The position numbers and the translations under genes were made by a program. This document shows positions 47,091-53,889 of a DNA stretch of 64,000 nucleotides, one piece after another; within the stretch, counting starts at the first letter, position 1; each line of letters opens with the position of its first letter. The notes under the pieces were generated by a model. It made no database searches. It saw only the letters and a list, made by a program, of their open reading frames with translations, and had not been told where the DNA came from. The stretch lies in assembly GCA_964531025.1 (NCBI GenBank), contig CAZHDY010000001.1:1240001-1304000 (forward strand), written 5' to 3'. This DNA comes from CALMEC01 sp964531025 (GTDB taxonomy: Bacteria > Actinomycetota > Thermoleophilia > Miltoncostaeales > Miltoncostaeaceae).

Positions 47091-49342
47091 TAGCTCTCCT
47101 TCTTGATGAGCTTCGTCAGCTCGGCGCTGTCCGGCGCGGTCAGCGCGTCGACACGGGCCTCGGCGACGTCTGCGGTGAGGATCTCACCGACCTCCTCGGC
47201 GAGAGCCGAGAAGATGCCGAGGTCCTTCATGCGGTTGGCCTGGTGCAGGTTGTCCTCGGTGGGCGTCAGGTAGTGGATCGAGGTCGATCCGTAACGCTTG
47301 ATAAGGAACAGGTGCAGCAGGACCGACATACGCTTGCGGTGTGCCGGCTCGAAGGTCTGCTGGTCGCGGATCGAGAGGATCGAGCGACCGCGGCGGTCCG
47401 TGAGCTGCGAGAAGACCGTGTGCGCGAGCATCTGGTCGTCCTTGCCGAACACGGCGAGCTCGAGGACCTCCGAGTTGCCGGTGTACGGACGCAGACGGAC
47501 GCGGAACGGACCGTCGACGTTGTAGAAGGCGCCCCACTCCTCCACCCAGCCGGTGAGGGTCTTGGTGGGAAGCTCGGTGACCTGGAGGTGCTGCGACTGG
47601 GTCGAGCCCTCGCCCATGGCCTTGGTGGTGGCCGTCTGGCCGGAGGCGGCCATGAGGCCGGCGTCGGCGCGGGGGCCGCCCACGAGGGTCTGCGGCGTGC
47701 GGTACGGCGACTCGAGCAGACGGAGGCGACGCTGGACGCGCGCGAGGGCGAGCATGCCGTCCTCGAGAAGCGACCGCGAGAACTCCTCACACATGAGGCC
47801 GTCGATCTGGTGGCCACCATAAGTGATGAAGTTGAAGACGAAGCCGAGCTTGCCGAGCTCCGCGGGGAAGTCACGCATCTCCTCTTCGGTCATACCGGTG
47901 GTGTCCCAGTTGAACGACGGGGAGAGGTTGTAGGCGAGCATCTGGTCGGGGTACACCGCGTGGATCGCCTCGGCGAACTCACGGGCCTCGGCCAGGTCGG
48001 CGATCTTCGTCTCCATCCAGAGGATGTCGGCGAAGGGAGCGACGGCCAGCGACTTCTGGATGGCGTACGGGATGCCGCCCTGGACCTGATAGTAGCCCTC
48101 GGGCGTCATGGCGATGTCGGCGTCGAAGTAGACGTCGAGACCGAGCTCGGCAGCCTTCGCCTTCGCGGCGCGCCACGAGGCGGTCGACGCGAACGCCGTC
48201 CACTCATCGACGCTCATGCCGATGTCCGAACCCTCGTCCTTGGCCTGGGCGAGCTTCTCGGCGACGGCGGTGGCATACGTGCGGAGACCCGCGGCGTCCT
48301 GCCATGCGGCGACGAACTTGTCGCCGACGGTGTCGAGGTAGGCCTCCTGACGACCGCCGTTGGCCTTGTAGTCGGCGATTGCCTGGTCGATCTCCTTGGT
48401 GAGGCCGACCTTCTCGAGCCATGCGTCGGCCTCGGCGTAGTCCTCGTCCGCGACGGCGTAGATGGTGAAGCCGTTGAGCTCGTCGAGTCCGCCGTTGTGC
48501 AGCTGACGCATGATGGCCAGGAAGGTGTTGCGGTACGGCGTGACGCCCTTCGTGGTGGCACCGAGGATGAACGGCTGGTCGCGCTCGTCCGAGGCGCCGT
48601 CGATCAGGTTGGCGGCCTCGGCGTCGGTCCGGGCGACGATGATGCCGGGGACGCCCATGATGTCGAGCTGGAAGCGGGCCGCGTTGGCGCGCTTGATCTG
48701 CTCGTCCGACGGCACGAGGACCTTTCCGCCCTGGTGGCCGCACTTCTTGACGCCGGGCTTCTGATCCTCGATGTGGTAGCCGGGGACTCCGACCTCGACG
48801 AAGCGTCGGACCAGGTTGCGGACGTGCTCCGCACCACCGTGGCCGGTGTCGGCGTCGGCGATGATGAAGGGCCGGAAGTCGACCTCGGGGGTCGCCTCGC
48901 GCTCGGCGTCCGTCATGCGGGACCGGGCGAACTTCTGGTTGCGATCCGCGGTGAGGAGCGCGCGCACGAGACCGGCGGCCTCATCGGGAACCTGGCTCAG
49001 CGGGTACGAGGCCAGGTCGGGACCCGGGTCCTCGTCCTTGGAGCCCTTGGCGGAGGTGGCCCAGCCGCCGAGGTAGATGCCCTCGATGCCGGCGCGCTTC
49101 ATGGCGACGGCCATACCCGGTGAGTACGGGCCGTACGTCGTGATGGAGCGCTTCTCGCTGAACAGCTTCCGCAGGTGTGCGTAGAAGGCGGTCGCCGCCT
49201 CACGGGCGACGATGTAGTCGGACTTGATTACGCCGCGCTGCTCCGCGACCTGCGTCGCGGTGAACGCGCGGGTCACCCGCGAGAACCGCTCGCTGCGCTG
49301 ATACTGCTTGATCTCCTCGATCTCTTCCTGGAATGTCCCCAT
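47090..49342 (-). CDS. aceA: Isocitrate lyase, long (~750 aa) form
   Basis: The 750-aa enzyme of the glyoxylate shunt cleaves isocitrate to glyoxylate and succinate. The catalytic signature is GVKKCGHQGGKVLVPSDEQI (Cys in KKCGH), with ADADTGHGG, GYHIEDQKPG and AYNLSPSFNWDTTG also present. It is much longer than the ~430-aa AceA1. The extra central helical region (residues ~300-400) and C-terminal extension match the AceA2 form of actinobacteria. AGGAGA lies 7 bases before the ATG. Its stop codon abuts repeat R2b. Confidence 0.95.
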   Translation of the reverse strand: MGTFQEEIEEIKQYQRSERFSRVTRAFTATQVAEQRGVIKSDYIVAREAATAFYAHLRKLFSEKRSITTYGPYSPGMAVAMKRAGIEGIYLGGWATSAKGSKDEDPGPDLASYPLSQVPDEAAGLVRALLTADRNQKFARSRMTDAEREATPEVDFRPFIIADADTGHGGAEHVRNLVRRFVEVGVPGYHIEDQKPGVKKCGHQGGKVLVPSDEQIKRANAARFQLDIMGVPGIIVARTDAEAANLIDGASDERDQPFILGATTKGVTPYRNTFLAIMRQLHNGGLDELNGFTIYAVADEDYAEADAWLEKVGLTKEIDQAIADYKANGGRQEAYLDTVGDKFVAAWQDAAGLRTYATAVAEKLAQAKDEGSDIGMSVDEWTAFASTASWRAAKAKAAELGLDVYFDADIAMTPEGYYQVQGGIPYAIQKSLAVAPFADILWMETKIADLAEAREFAEAIHAVYPDQMLAYNLSPSFNWDTTGMTEEEMRDFPAELGKLGFVFNFITYGGHQIDGLMCEEFSRSLLEDGMLALARVQRRLRLLESPYRTPQTLVGGPRADAGLMAASGQTATTKAMGEGSTQSQHLQVTELPTKTLTGWVEEWGAFYNVDGPFRVRLRPYTGNSEVLELAVFGKDDQMLAHTVFSQLTDRRGRSILSIRDQQTFEPAHRKRMSVLLHLFLIKRYGSTSIHYLTPTEDNLHQANRMKDLGIFSALAEEVGEILTADVAEARVDALTAPDSAELTKLIKKES

Positions 49343-49688
49343 GGATCACTCTCCTGAGCCGCCGGATCAGGCCGCACCGGCCGCGGACTTCCGCGCGGTG
49401 CCTCCGCCTCCCAGCTGTCTACGTCGCAAGTTTGAAGTGGTGTCCCCCGAAGCAAAGCGACACGGCATCGCCGGACATGCGTCACGGGCGGTCCGCGACC
49501 CGCGAGCCGAAACGCACCTGGTGGGAGCGTCCCCGACCCGCGAAGGTGCTGCACTCTAGCGGGGTGGCGCGGTCCGACCCAACTATGAAACTGTTGTTAC
49601 GAACCGTTGTCACACTTCGGGTCACTCGGGCCCGTTTCGAGGGACGACAGGGCTTGGGGATACGCGGCCGTCGACCTATGCTTCGTCC
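49343..49688. other. Divergent promoter region between aceA and a membrane protein gene
   Basis: No gene. The AT-richer part at 49580-49620 (GTTGTTACGAACCGTTGTCACA) is the likeliest aceA control region; GTTGT is repeated there. GCAAGTTT at ~49427 also occurs in the region upstream of aceB (~43037), but two copies are not enough to call a shared operator. Confidence 0.4.
49654..49682 (+). promoter_or_regulatory. Promoter of the 160-aa membrane protein gene, leaderless
   Basis: TTGGGG, 17 bases, TATGCT, then 6 bases to the ATG at 49689. This is the best-spaced promoter of the leaderless set next to that of ctaC. Confidence 0.6.
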
Positions 49689-50171
49689 ATGGCCGCCGTG
49701 ACCACGCAGAAACCGTCGCTGCTCGTCCGCTTCACCTTCGATTCTCACGGAAATCTGCGCGGCGGCCGCCTCCTGGCCATCACCGGGGTGATCGCCATGC
49801 TGGTGTCCTTGGGGACGCTCGTGGCCGTATACCTGACGAACGAGGTAAGTCCCGCCGCCATGACCTGGTGGGTCGTCGGCGTATTCCTGGCCGTCAAGGT
49901 TCCGCTGATGGCGTTCTTCTGGTGGCTCCTCGGCACGCGGAACCCCAACGCGAGTTCGCTCGACGAGACCGAGGCCCGCGAGATGATCATCCGGCTGCGG
50001 CAGCGCTCGCTCACGGCAGGCCGGTACACCGACGCCCAGGACCGCTTCGACGGGCTCGTGGCCGAGGCCCGGTTCGTGGCCACCCACGCTCCGGAGGACG
50101 TACGGCCCGACGCCGACGCCCTGGTCGCCGAGATCGAGAATCGATGGGCCGAGGCGGCCCCGGCGGTCTGA
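49689..50171 (+). CDS. Two-helix membrane protein with helical cytosolic domain
   Basis: In the 160-aa product, one helix is at ~30-50 (LAITGVIAMLVSLGTLVAVY) and a second at ~58-80 (WWVVGVFLAVKVPLMAFFWW). A ~75-residue charged helical domain follows (SLDETEAREMIIRLRQRSLT, ...RFDGLVAEARFVATH). No family is recognised; it resembles small actinobacterial membrane proteins of unknown role. TATGCT 6 bases before the ATG fixes the start. It is convergent with the LuxR-type regulator (9 bases). Confidence 0.72.
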   Translation: MAAVTTQKPSLLVRFTFDSHGNLRGGRLLAITGVIAMLVSLGTLVAVYLTNEVSPAAMTWWVVGVFLAVKVPLMAFFWWLLGTRNPNASSLDETEAREMIIRLRQRSLTAGRYTDAQDRFDGLVAEARFVATHAPEDVRPDADALVAEIENRWAEAAPAV

Positions 50172-50180
50172 ACCGCCCGT

Positions 50181-50825
50181 TCACGCCGGCCCGTCGGCTC
50201 CCGTGATCAGACCGCTGCGCAGCGCGTGACGGACGAGGTCGGCACGGGTCTCGGCCTGGAGCTTCCGCGTGAGCCGCGCCCGATGGGTCTCGACCGTCCG
50301 CGGGCTGACGACCAAGGTGTGGGCGATCTCCGGGTTCGTCATGCCGAGGGCGATCAACCGGAGGATCTCCCGCTCACGGGGTGACAGCTGTTCCACCGGT
50401 CCCAGGCCGTCGTCATGGGCGAGCAGCGCTCCGATCGTGGGATGGATGTAGCCGACCCCGTCCGCGACGGATCGCAGGGCCCGGACGAGGTCCCCGGCCG
50501 TGGCGTCGGCGGTGAGAACGGCCGCCGCTCCGGCCGTCACGGCGGCCCGCACCGTGTCGGCGCGCACCGGCGTGGGCGCGAGGACCAGGACGGGACCGCC
50601 GCGATGGACGAGGTTCAGGTCGCGGACGACCTGCGCGACGTCGGACCGCGGCGCACAGATGACCACGCGCTCGTGCGGGTCATCTCCCACGAGCCCGGCC
50701 AGTGACCGCAGATCGGACGCTTCGACCACGTCCGCGACCTCCGGACGCCCTCGCAGCAGGGCCGTGACGGCCTCCCGGACCAGCGGTTGGTCCGCGAACA
50801 CGGCGACGTGGAGGCCGTCGCCCAC
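50181..50825 (-). CDS. LuxR/NarL-type regulator with degenerate receiver domain
   Basis: The 214-aa protein has a receiver-like N-terminal domain (~1-125) and a C-terminal LuxR helix-turn-helix (LSPREREILRLIALGMTNPE, then VSPRTVETHRARLTRKL; ~145-200). The receiver lacks the phosphoacceptor Asp: the strand that should end in DxxMP reads VVICAPRSD. The early acidic pair is reduced to VFADQ. It is therefore probably not controlled by phosphorylation, and no histidine kinase is adjacent. The GTG start is the first in frame, right after the rnhA stop. Targets are unknown. Confidence 0.85.
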   Translation of the reverse strand: MGDGLHVAVFADQPLVREAVTALLRGRPEVADVVEASDLRSLAGLVGDDPHERVVICAPRSDVAQVVRDLNLVHRGGPVLVLAPTPVRADTVRAAVTAGAAAVLTADATAGDLVRALRSVADGVGYIHPTIGALLAHDDGLGPVEQLSPREREILRLIALGMTNPEIAHTLVVSPRTVETHRARLTRKLQAETRADLVRHALRSGLITGADGPA

Positions 50826-50840
50826 GTCACAGTCGCCGTG

Positions 50841-51293
50841 CTAGGACGATCGCGCCGCCTCCGCGTCCAGCGCCGCGTTGACCAGGCCGTCGGCCTCGGT
50901 GTTGTGCGCGCGACGGACGTGCTCGAACGTGATGGAGGAGAAGCGGCGACTGAGATCCTTGGCCTCGCGTGAGAGTCCCTGAAGACCAGGGGCCTTCACG
51001 CGCCAGCGCCCGGCCATCTGCTCGATGACCAGCTTGGAGTCGCCGTGCACGAGCAGATTCCGGATTCCGAGATCCACGGCACGGGCGAGCCCGGCGATGA
51101 GCCCGCCGTACTCGGCGACGTTGTTGGTGGCGACCCCGATCGCGCGGCCCTGACGGGCGACGACCTCACCGGATGCGTCGGTGATCGTGTAGCCCCACGC
51201 CGCCGGACCCGGATTCCCCCGGGACCCACCGTCGAAGAACAGCACGGCGACACCGGGATCCGAATCGAACAGCGACGTTTGGGCAGAGGTCAT
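50841..51293 (-). CDS. rnhA: Ribonuclease HI
   Basis: The 150-aa endonuclease cleaves the RNA strand of RNA-DNA hybrids. Catalytic acidic residues are in order: Asp20/21 (LFFDGGSRGNPGPAAWG), Glu in NNVAEYGGLI, Asp in VHGDSKLVIEQM, and Asp in AHNTEADGLVN. The GNPG motif and length resemble the actinobacterial type that is often fused to CobC; this one is stand-alone. It lies 30 bases after the 59-aa gene and is followed by the LuxR-type regulator, all on the minus strand. Confidence 0.92.
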   Translation of the reverse strand: MTSAQTSLFDSDPGVAVLFFDGGSRGNPGPAAWGYTITDASGEVVARQGRAIGVATNNVAEYGGLIAGLARAVDLGIRNLLVHGDSKLVIEQMAGRWRVKAPGLQGLSREAKDLSRRFSSITFEHVRRAHNTEADGLVNAALDAEAARSS

Positions 51294-51323
51294 CGAACGT
51301 ACCGGGAAAGTACGAGCGGGGCG

Positions 51324-51503
51324 CTATACGCCGACGGTCTCGGCGGCCTCGAACTCCTCACGAGCCGACTGCAGACGCTCCCAGGCCTCGGCCTCGGCAC
51401 GGGCGTACTCGCCCTCATCGAAAAGATGCGACGACTTCGACACAGACAGATAGTCGGAGGTCGCACGTTCGAGAGCTTTTTCCAGTTCGGAGCGTGTCGT
51501 CAT
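51324..51503 (-). CDS. Small acidic helical protein, 59 aa
   Basis: This short gene directly precedes rnhA in the same direction. The protein starts MTTRSELEKALERATSDYL and continues as a charged helix (EYARAEAEAWERLQSAREEF). GGTGAGAG lies just before the ATG, and the frame ends in TAG 30 bases before rnhA. Codon use is normal for the window. No family is recognised; it looks like a small regulatory or scaffold helix. Confidence 0.6.
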   Translation of the reverse strand: MTTRSELEKALERATSDYLSVSKSSHLFDEGEYARAEAEAWERLQSAREEFEAAETVGV

Positions 51504-51616
51504 CTCTCACCATCCCAACCGCGACAGGGTCGCTGATCGTGTTCCTCGTCAAAGTAGCGCAGGTACGAGGTCTCTGCCTTATTCATCGGTTGAGAATGAG
51601 ACAACCATGAGAAGAG

Positions 51617-51650
51617 GTCGTGGGCATACGCTCACCTGCCGTTGGTCCTT
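51617..51650 (+). repeat. Sequence shared with the R1 island
   Basis: GTGGGCATACGCTCACCTGC, CGTTGGTCCTTC is a variant of GCGGGCACACACGCACCTGC, CGTCGATCCCTTC at 18460 and of GGGATACGCGTACCGGCCGT at 18316. It lies 26 bases before R2c. Confidence 0.5.
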
Positions 51651-51675
51651 CAATGTGCAACCAGGGATCCCTTGG

Positions 51676-51844
51676 CTAGATGAGTGGTGCCACGGCGGCG
51701 TGGTGTGGGGTGCGTCACCGGTGGATGCGGGGCGACGGCGGATGTCGATGGTCAGGGTGGTGTCCTTTCCGAGGCATCCGGTGGCGCATCCGCGCCGCCG
51801 GGGGCACGCACCACGCCACGATCGCCGTGGCACTACTCATCTAG
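51676..51844 (+). repeat. Palindromic repeat R2, copy c
   Basis: A 169-bp element bounded by CTAGATGAGTGGTGCCACGG and CCGTGGCACTACTCATCTAG, with ~55-base imperfect arms (GGCGTGGTG, GTGCGTCACCGGTGGATGCG). The inner hairpin is CCGGTGGCGC-ATCC-GCGCCGCCGG. The terminal CTAG supplies the TA of the pdxH -10 box (TAGGCT at 51842). Confidence 0.85.
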
Positions 51845-51854
51845 GCTCCAGAGG

Positions 51855-52478
51855 ATGTCCTCACCCGTCGAACGGCTCTCATCCCTCGACGACGGCGAAC
51901 CGTCGCAGGATCCACTGGACCAGTTCACGCGCTGGATGGACGAGGCGGTGACGGCGGGGGTCCACGAGCCGGTGGCCATGGGCCTCGCGACCGCGACACC
52001 TGAGGGCCTGCCCTCGGCGCGGATGGTGCTGCTGCGCGACTTCGGGCCCGGCGGATTCGTCTGGTTCACGAACTACGACAGCCGAAAGGGCCGGGAGCTC
52101 ACCGCGAACCCCCGCGCAGCGCTGCTCTTCCACTGGGCGGCGGTGGGCCGCCAGATCCGCATCGAGGGGGCCGTCGCGCCGGCCTCCGACGCGATCTCGG
52201 ATGCGTACTTCGCATCCCGCGAACGGCTCAGCCAGATCGGCGCGTGGGCGTCCGAGCAGAGCCGGCCCCTGGCCGATCGAGATACCCTCGAGTCCCGTGT
52301 CGACCGGATCGCAGAGCGGTTCGAGGGACGCCCCATCCCGCGTCCTGACAACTGGGGCGGATACGTGCTCACGCCGAGGGCGTACGAGTTCTGGCAGCAC
52401 CGCGACAACCGCCTGCACGACCGTTTTGCCTATGCGCGGGACGACGACGGCTGGAACCTCACTCGCCTGGCGCCCTGA
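51855..52478 (+). CDS. pdxH: Pyridoxamine 5'-phosphate oxidase
   Basis: The 207-aa FMN enzyme oxidises pyridoxine or pyridoxamine 5'-phosphate to the active vitamin pyridoxal 5'-phosphate. Landmarks: PVAMGLATATPEGLPSARMV (~40), RDFGPGGFVWFTNYDSRKGR, ALLFHWAAVGRQIRIEG, and the C-terminal PDNWGGYVLTPRAYEFWQ with RLHDRF. It is a homodimer in the cytosol. The ATG was chosen because TAGGCT sits 7 bases upstream, which makes the message leaderless; that box is made by the end of repeat R2c. The 3' end overlaps the convergent STAS-like gene by 20 bases. Confidence 0.93.
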   Translation: MSSPVERLSSLDDGEPSQDPLDQFTRWMDEAVTAGVHEPVAMGLATATPEGLPSARMVLLRDFGPGGFVWFTNYDSRKGRELTANPRAALLFHWAAVGRQIRIEGAVAPASDAISDAYFASRERLSQIGAWASEQSRPLADRDTLESRVDRIAERFEGRPIPRPDNWGGYVLTPRAYEFWQHRDNRLHDRFAYARDDDGWNLTRLAP

Positions 52479-53043
52479 GCTCCTTCTCGGCGATCATGCG
52501 CCCCAGCTCGCGCTCGGCCTCCTCGTGGGAGTCGCTGACGATCCACCCGGCGGCATGCACCCGTGCCTGAGCACGACCGGGGAGCTGACCCGGATGGACG
52601 ACGAGCCCGGTCGGTCCTCCTTGCTCACTGGCAAGTCGCTCGATGAACGACCTGACCTCGCGGGAGCTCTTCGCCCTCACGTTGAGCAGGTCGATGAGGA
52701 TCGCGTGCCCTGAAGTCCGGGCGGCGACCAGCGCGTTGCTCACGGCATCGACGGTGTCGGATCCGATCTCTCCCGAGATCGCGAGGCTCATGAGGTGATC
52801 GGCCACGACCATCTCCACCTCACCCGGGCGGGTGCTCGACGACCTCGTAATGCTCCTGGATCGTGCCCGTACGGTGGCCGGTCGTCCACACAGCGCACAA
52901 CTCGTGTGCCCCTCGCCCCCCTCGTCGGTGATGCTGTTCGTGACGCCCAGAACGGCGTCCAGAAGCCTGGCACATGTCTCGCAGATCGGAATCTGAGCGA
53001 TTCCCCGGGAGCGCTTGGGCGATATGGACTCATTGCTGTTCAC
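52459..53043 (-). CDS. Protein with zinc-finger-like N-terminus and STAS-like domain
   Basis: The 194-aa protein has four Cys in CxxC pairs near the N-terminus (IPICETCARLLDA and HTSCALCGRPA) that could hold a zinc ion. A basic Ser/Arg linker (RARSRSITRSSSTR) follows, then a ~100-residue alpha/beta domain (VVADHLMSLAISGEIGSDTV, AILIDLLNVRAKSSREVRSF) like an anti-anti-sigma/STAS unit. It may be a partner in a sigma-factor switch, but no kinase is next to it. The GTG start is weakly supported. The stop lies inside the end of pdxH (opposite strand). Confidence 0.68.
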   Translation of the reverse strand: MNSNESISPKRSRGIAQIPICETCARLLDAVLGVTNSITDEGGEGHTSCALCGRPATVRARSRSITRSSSTRPGEVEMVVADHLMSLAISGEIGSDTVDAVSNALVAARTSGHAILIDLLNVRAKSSREVRSFIERLASEQGGPTGLVVHPGQLPGRAQARVHAAGWIVSDSHEEAERELGRMIAEKELRAPGE

Positions 53044-53199
53044 GTCGAGCTGTTACGTCCAGGTGGGGGGTAGCGTCCAAGCGCGCCCGGTTGGTCCAAA
53101 CCTAGGCCAGCGTGCGTCAAACCGGAATCAAGAAACCCACCGCATGCATCAAGATTCCATCAAAGCGCCCGCAAGACTCGAGTTTCCCAGACCGTGACG

Positions 53200-53889
53200 T
53201 CACCCGTCCGGACGCAGGCGATAGCCCACACCCGTCTCGGTGATCAGATAGCGGGGTCGCCCGACCTCAGCCTCCAGCTTCTGCCGGAGCGTGGCCATGT
53301 GCACCCTCAGATAGTGGGTCTCGTTCACGTACTGCGGCCCCCAGATGGCCTTCAGAAGGGTCGCGTGCGTCAGTACCCGACCGGCGTGTCCGGCCAGCTG
53401 GGCGAGCAGCTCGTACTCCAACGGCGTCAGGTGCACCAGTTCACCGCCACGCCGCACCTCACGCAGGGCGAGGTTCACCTCGACATCGCCGAAGGTCACG
53501 ATGGGGGTGGTCCCACGGGTGGTGACGCGGCGGAGCGCCGCACGGACACGGGCGAGCAACTCACCGACGGCGTACGGCTTGGTTATGTAGTCGTCGGCTC
53601 CCGCATCGAGCGCCGCGATCTTGTCGACCTCCGTGTCGAGTGCCGAGACCACGATGATCGGGAGGTCGGTCCACTCACGGACGGCACGGCAGAGGTCGAC
53701 ACCGCTGCCGTCGGGCAGGATGAGGTCCAGGATCGCCACGTGCGGTGGGCGGACCGCGAATGACCGTACCGCGTCCTTCGCCGTCTCCGCGCTGGTGACC
53801 TCATAGCCGGCGGCCCGCAGTGCCGCGGACAGGCCGCGCACGATCTGCGTCTCGTCGTCCACGACCAGGACGCGTGCGCCCGAGGTCAT
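53200..53889 (-). CDS. OmpR/KdpE-type response regulator
   Basis: In the 229-aa protein the receiver domain carries VVDDE, phospho-Asp55 (AILDLILPDGSG) and the Lys of YITKPYAVGELL. The C-terminal winged helix is of the OmpR type (TPLEYELLAQLAGHAGRVLT, then QYVNETHYLRVHMATLRQKL and RYLITETGVGYRL). This end is KdpE-like. It is coupled to the upstream histidine kinase by an ATGA overlap and is therefore its partner. No kdp genes are in the window, so the regulated genes are unknown. Confidence 0.92.
   Translation of the reverse strand: MTSGARVLVVDDETQIVRGLSAALRAAGYEVTSAETAKDAVRSFAVRPPHVAILDLILPDGSGVDLCRAVREWTDLPIIVVSALDTEVDKIAALDAGADDYITKPYAVGELLARVRAALRRVTTRGTTPIVTFGDVEVNLALREVRRGGELVHLTPLEYELLAQLAGHAGRVLTHATLLKAIWGPQYVNETHYLRVHMATLRQKLEAEVGRPRYLITETGVGYRLRPDG

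Noticed and set aside
49343..49688. RamB/GlxR-type operators at aceA
   Set aside because: I found no convincing match to the known boxes; the shared GCAAGTTT is too short to assign.
53200..53889. Calling the response regulator KdpE proper
   Set aside because: The domain type is KdpE-like, but the partner kinase is a soluble GAF/PAS kinase without the KdpD sensor domains, and no kdpFABC genes are seen.
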